Below are positions 6,132-8,270 of a stretch of 8,270 nucleotides of DNA, piece by piece (the first letter of the stretch is position 1; each line of letters starts with the position of its first letter). Source of the DNA: Gemmatimonadaceae bacterium (GTDB lineage: Bacteria; Gemmatimonadota; Gemmatimonadetes; Gemmatimonadales; Gemmatimonadaceae); contig JACCRL010000248.1 of the NCBI GenBank assembly GCA_013813605.1, forward strand, positions 1-8,270, read 5' to 3'. The notes below the pieces were generated by a model. It worked only from the letters and a program-made list of their open reading frames with translations, did no database searches and was not told the origin of the DNA. The position numbers and the translations under genes are program-made.

Positions 6132-6190
6132 AACTGCCACTGAGAGAGACGCAGATGCCTGCGGAGAGAAGCGTAGTTAGTAGTTGCTAG
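6132..6190 (+). repeat. Left copy of a 59-base imperfect inverted repeat
   Basis: This copy begins AACTGCCACTGAGA and ends AGTTGCTAG. It aligns without gaps to the reverse complement of 6324-6382, with 45 of 59 bases identical by my hand count. Several differences are transitions that would still allow G-U pairs in RNA. A shorter direct repeat, AACTGCC(C/A)CTG, also occurs at 6118-6128 and 6132-6142. It lies in the 290-base convergent spacer between the bacilliredoxin and permease genes; I see no coding sequence in that spacer. Confidence 0.75.
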
Positions 6191-6225
6191 TGGGGAATTG
6201 CAGGTCATTTGACGGAAGCTGGGCG

Positions 6226-6261
6226 AGAGGCCCAGAAGGCGACTCGGCCTTCTGGGCCTCT
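6226..6261. terminator. Perfect 15-bp hairpin, probable bidirectional terminator
   Basis: AGAGGCCCAGAAGGC (6226-6240) pairs perfectly with GCCTTCTGGGCCTCT (6247-6261) around a GACTCG loop. It lies between two convergent genes and could stop transcription from both sides. The flanks lack long T-runs (ACTCATTTAG on the plus strand), so it is not a textbook intrinsic terminator. It lies between the two 59-base inverted repeats, nearer the left copy. Confidence 0.7.
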
Positions 6262-6323
6262 ACTCATTTAGACCGCGACACCCTCGACCAGACACCACCC
6301 TCAGCTCGATGGAATGTTTCTCT

Positions 6324-6382
6324 CTAGCAACTCGGATCTATGCTTCTCGCAGCGGAGACCTGTGTATTTCTCAGTGGCAGTT
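6324..6382 (-). repeat. Right copy of the 59-base imperfect inverted repeat
   Basis: On the minus strand this reads AACTGCCACTGAGA at its start (6382 to 6369) and AGTTGCTAG at its end (6332 to 6324), with the same 59-base spacing as the left copy. It begins 13 bases after the permease stop codon. The similarity fades towards the inside over about eight further bases and does not extend clearly outwards. Confidence 0.75.
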
Positions 6383-6395
6383 GCAAGTGCCCCAT

Positions 6396-7682
6396 CTACC
6401 GCGAGTAGCTCAGCCAGCGACCCATCTCCCTCATCGTCGGCCGCTTTCCGTACATGAGCAGCCCGACGCGGTAGATGCGTGATGCGACCCACAACGCCCC
6501 CATACACCCGAGCGCAAGCGCAATGAGACTGGCCGCCATCTCGATCGGTGGCACGCCCGTCACCGCCATCCTGATCGGCATGATGATCGGCGACGAGATC
6601 GGGACGATCGACAGAACTTTCGCCATCGTACCGGTCGGATTCAAAAGCACAGGCTGAATGAACACACCGGTGCTGATGATCATGATCATCAGCGGACTCG
6701 AAGCCTGGCGGGCCTCCTGCTCGCTGTTCACAGATGCGCCCGCCGCCGCGTACAGACACGAGTAGAAGATGAACCCGAGCATGAAAAACAGAAGAAAGAG
6801 CAATCCCGCCGCGAGCGTGATGTCGGGCAGCGCAAAGTTCGTCGTGGGCGCGCCGAGCTTCGCCATCAGCGGCGCGCGCGCCTTGAGCATCAGGTAGCTC
6901 GTCGCAATCCAGATCACCTGCTGCGTAAGCCCGACAGCACCTACACCCAGCACCTTTCCCATCAGCAGCGTATCCGTCGGCACGCTCGCCATCACGACCT
7001 CGGCAACGCGCGTCGTCTTCTCTTCCAGTACTCCACTCATGATCGTCTGCCCGTACAGCACGATCGACATGTAGAGCAGGAACCCGATCGCGAAGCCGAA
7101 GATCACGCTTGCCATGCCCGAGCCGCCGCGTCCGCGCTCGGTTATTCGTTCCGTGCTGAAGTCGAGCGGGATGAACGTCAGTGCCTTCGTGCGTGACCGG
7201 TCGAGGCCCTCCTTCTCCAGCCTCGACGCGAGGATGGTCTCCCTGACGGCGCTCCGTATGCGCGACATGTCTGCCACGGCGGTCGCGTTTCTCCCCGCGT
7301 AACGCACTGCTTCACCAGCGACAGTGCGCTGGTCCACGACCAGGTAACCGCTGCGCGTCTTCTTCATCACCTCCGCCGTGGCCGTGCTTTCCGCTTTCGC
7401 CAGCTCACCGGGTGCAACGACGCGCACGGTCGGCGTCCTGTTCGGCTCTGCCTTATCGCCGGCGATCGCGGTGGCCAGCCTTTCGCCAAAGCCGGTACTC
7501 GTGGCGTCGATGATGACGCTGTTGTAGACGTCACTCGTCGTCTTCGTGCGCGAGGCGAGCAATGCCGGGACGATGATGATCGCGCCAAAGAATATCGGGC
7601 CGAAAAAGGTGCCGATCAGGAACCACTTCGAGCGGACGCGCTCGAGGTACTCGCGCTTGATGATCGCCCAGAGCTTAGCCAT
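6396..7682 (-). CDS. ABC-2 type exporter permease (NatB/YhaP-like)
   Basis: This is the membrane half of an ABC exporter in the inner membrane; relatives move sodium, drugs or unknown substrates outwards. The 428 residues show one N-terminal helix (about 21-43), a large extracytoplasmic domain (about 44-190), and then five helices at about 191-211, 243-266, 290-313, 330-350 and 382-402. The segment GVLEEKTTRVAEVVMASVP at 217-235 is characteristic of this family and probably contacts the ATPase. The C-terminal YGKRPTMREMGRWL is also a family feature. The start overlaps the end of the ATPase gene by 8 bases (ATGGCTAA), indicating translational coupling. The substrate cannot be read from sequence. 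Confidence 0.93.
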   Translation of the reverse strand: MAKLWAIIKREYLERVRSKWFLIGTFFGPIFFGAIIIVPALLASRTKTTSDVYNSVIIDATSTGFGERLATAIAGDKAEPNRTPTVRVVAPGELAKAESTATAEVMKKTRSGYLVVDQRTVAGEAVRYAGRNATAVADMSRIRSAVRETILASRLEKEGLDRSRTKALTFIPLDFSTERITERGRGGSGMASVIFGFAIGFLLYMSIVLYGQTIMSGVLEEKTTRVAEVVMASVPTDTLLMGKVLGVGAVGLTQQVIWIATSYLMLKARAPLMAKLGAPTTNFALPDITLAAGLLFLLFFMLGFIFYSCLYAAAGASVNSEQEARQASSPLMIMIISTGVFIQPVLLNPTGTMAKVLSIVPISSPIIMPIRMAVTGVPPIEMAASLIALALGCMGALWVASRIYRVGLLMYGKRPTMREMGRWLSYSR

Positions 7683-8270
7683 GTCCCGTCATCCCCTCTT
7701 CGACGCCGCTGGCGCCGACCTTTTCAAGAAATATCTGATGCAGCGAAGGCTGGATCATCTCGAAGCGTTGCACCGACGCGCCGGAATCGACGACGCGCCT
7801 CAGCAGAGCCTGAGGATCGGCGCCGGGCGCCAGCTCAATCTCGAAAAACCGGTTTGAGTCGTCCGCGCGCTTCACCAGCGAGTTGTCGCGCAGAATCGAA
7901 GCGACGGCATCCAACCCTCCGCCGTCGAGAGCGAGCGCGACGTTGCGCGCACCGTGCTGTTCCTTCACGCCAACAACTGTCCCGTCGAGCACTTTCTCCC
8001 CGCGCGCGATGATGCACACGGAATCGCACAGCCGCTCGGCGTTGTCCATCAGGTGGGTGCTGAAAATCACCGTCTTTCCGCGGCGCTTGAGCTCGACGAC
8101 TGTATCCTTGAGCGCCTGCGCGTTGATCGGGTCGAGCCCGCTAAACGGCTCATCGAGAATGACGAGGTCCGGGTCGTGGAGCAGCGTGCCGATGAACTGG
8201 ACTTTCTGCTGCATGCCGCGGGAGAGCTCGTCTACCTTGGCCATCCCCCAATCTTTTTCGGGCGTCTTCA
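7675..8270 (-). CDS. ABC transporter ATP-binding protein (5' end outside the window)
   Basis: This is the ATPase partner of the permease. The window holds the last 197 residues, since the frame stays open to the right edge. An ATG at 8242-8244 is internal: the residues before it (KTPEKDWG) continue the domain. Visible motifs are the ABC signature LSRGMQQ, Walker B LVILDEP, D-loop SGLD and the switch histidine in STHLMDNAE. Walker A and the Q-loop lie off the edge, so an intact active site cannot be confirmed. After the nucleotide-binding domain comes a C-terminal regulatory region of about 90 residues, typical of NatA-like ATPases paired with ABC-2 permeases. The gene ends with TAA at 7675-7677, inside the permease start. 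Confidence 0.93.
   Translation of the reverse strand, partial: KTPEKDWGMAKVDELSRGMQQKVQFIGTLLHDPDLVILDEPFSGLDPINAQALKDTVVELKRRGKTVIFSTHLMDNAERLCDSVCIIARGEKVLDGTVVGVKEQHGARNVALALDGGGLDAVASILRDNSLVKRADDSNRFFEIELAPGADPQALLRRVVDSGASVQRFEMIQPSLHQIFLEKVGASGVEEGMTGHG

Noticed and set aside
6106..6395. CRISPR array or small gene in the convergent spacer
   Set aside because: There are only two repeat copies, in inverted orientation, with no regular spacers. No frame has a plausible start, ribosome-binding site and protein-like composition.
1..8270. A defence island, biosynthetic cluster or other novel multi-gene system
   Set aside because: The recognised genes are individually familiar housekeeping functions without shared pathway, mobile-element signatures or unusual composition. 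The unknown genes are single and not grouped.

Overview
This window looks like an ordinary chromosomal housekeeping stretch from a high-GC Gram-negative-type bacterium. The combination of a bacilliredoxin-like protein, a SWIB protein with a histone-H1-like tail, a group-1 (mitochondrial-like) P5C dehydrogenase and a lipoprotein signal peptide suggests Gemmatimonadota or a related phylum. That placement is an inference from protein style, not something the sequence proves. I saw no phage, transposase, plasmid, tRNA, rRNA or CRISPR signature.

Layout. Positions 1-87 hold the last 28 codons of an unidentified plus-strand gene, convergent with a complete minus-strand L-glutamate-gamma-semialdehyde dehydrogenase (109-1791). 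From a short divergent spacer containing a GC-rich hairpin, the plus strand carries a lipoprotein with BNR-like motifs (1899-2666) and endonuclease IV (2696-3577). A palindrome and a good -10 element then precede a SWIB/MDM2-domain protein with a Lys/Ser/Arg-rich tail (3708-4118). Signal peptidase I follows at once (4124-4909), with a strong terminator-like hairpin inside its first codons. A four-helix membrane protein of unknown function (4965-5576) and a bacilliredoxin-family thiol protein (5674-6105) complete the plus-strand run.

A 290-base convergent spacer (6106-6395) holds two 59-base imperfect inverted repeats around a perfect 15-bp hairpin. This is the most structured non-coding part of the window. 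Beyond it, on the minus strand, lie an ABC-2 permease (6396-7682) and its ATPase (from 7675, running off the right edge). The two overlap by 8 bases, as expected for a translationally coupled Na+/drug-type exporter pair.

Functionally, the genes cover proline catabolism, base excision repair, nucleoid or chromatin-like DNA binding, secretion, thiol redox homeostasis and export. They do not form one obvious pathway. I found no convincing undescribed multi-gene system. The points worth a second look are the inverted-repeat element, the SWIB/H1-like protein with its promoter palindrome, the hairpin at the lepB start, and the two genes of unknown function.
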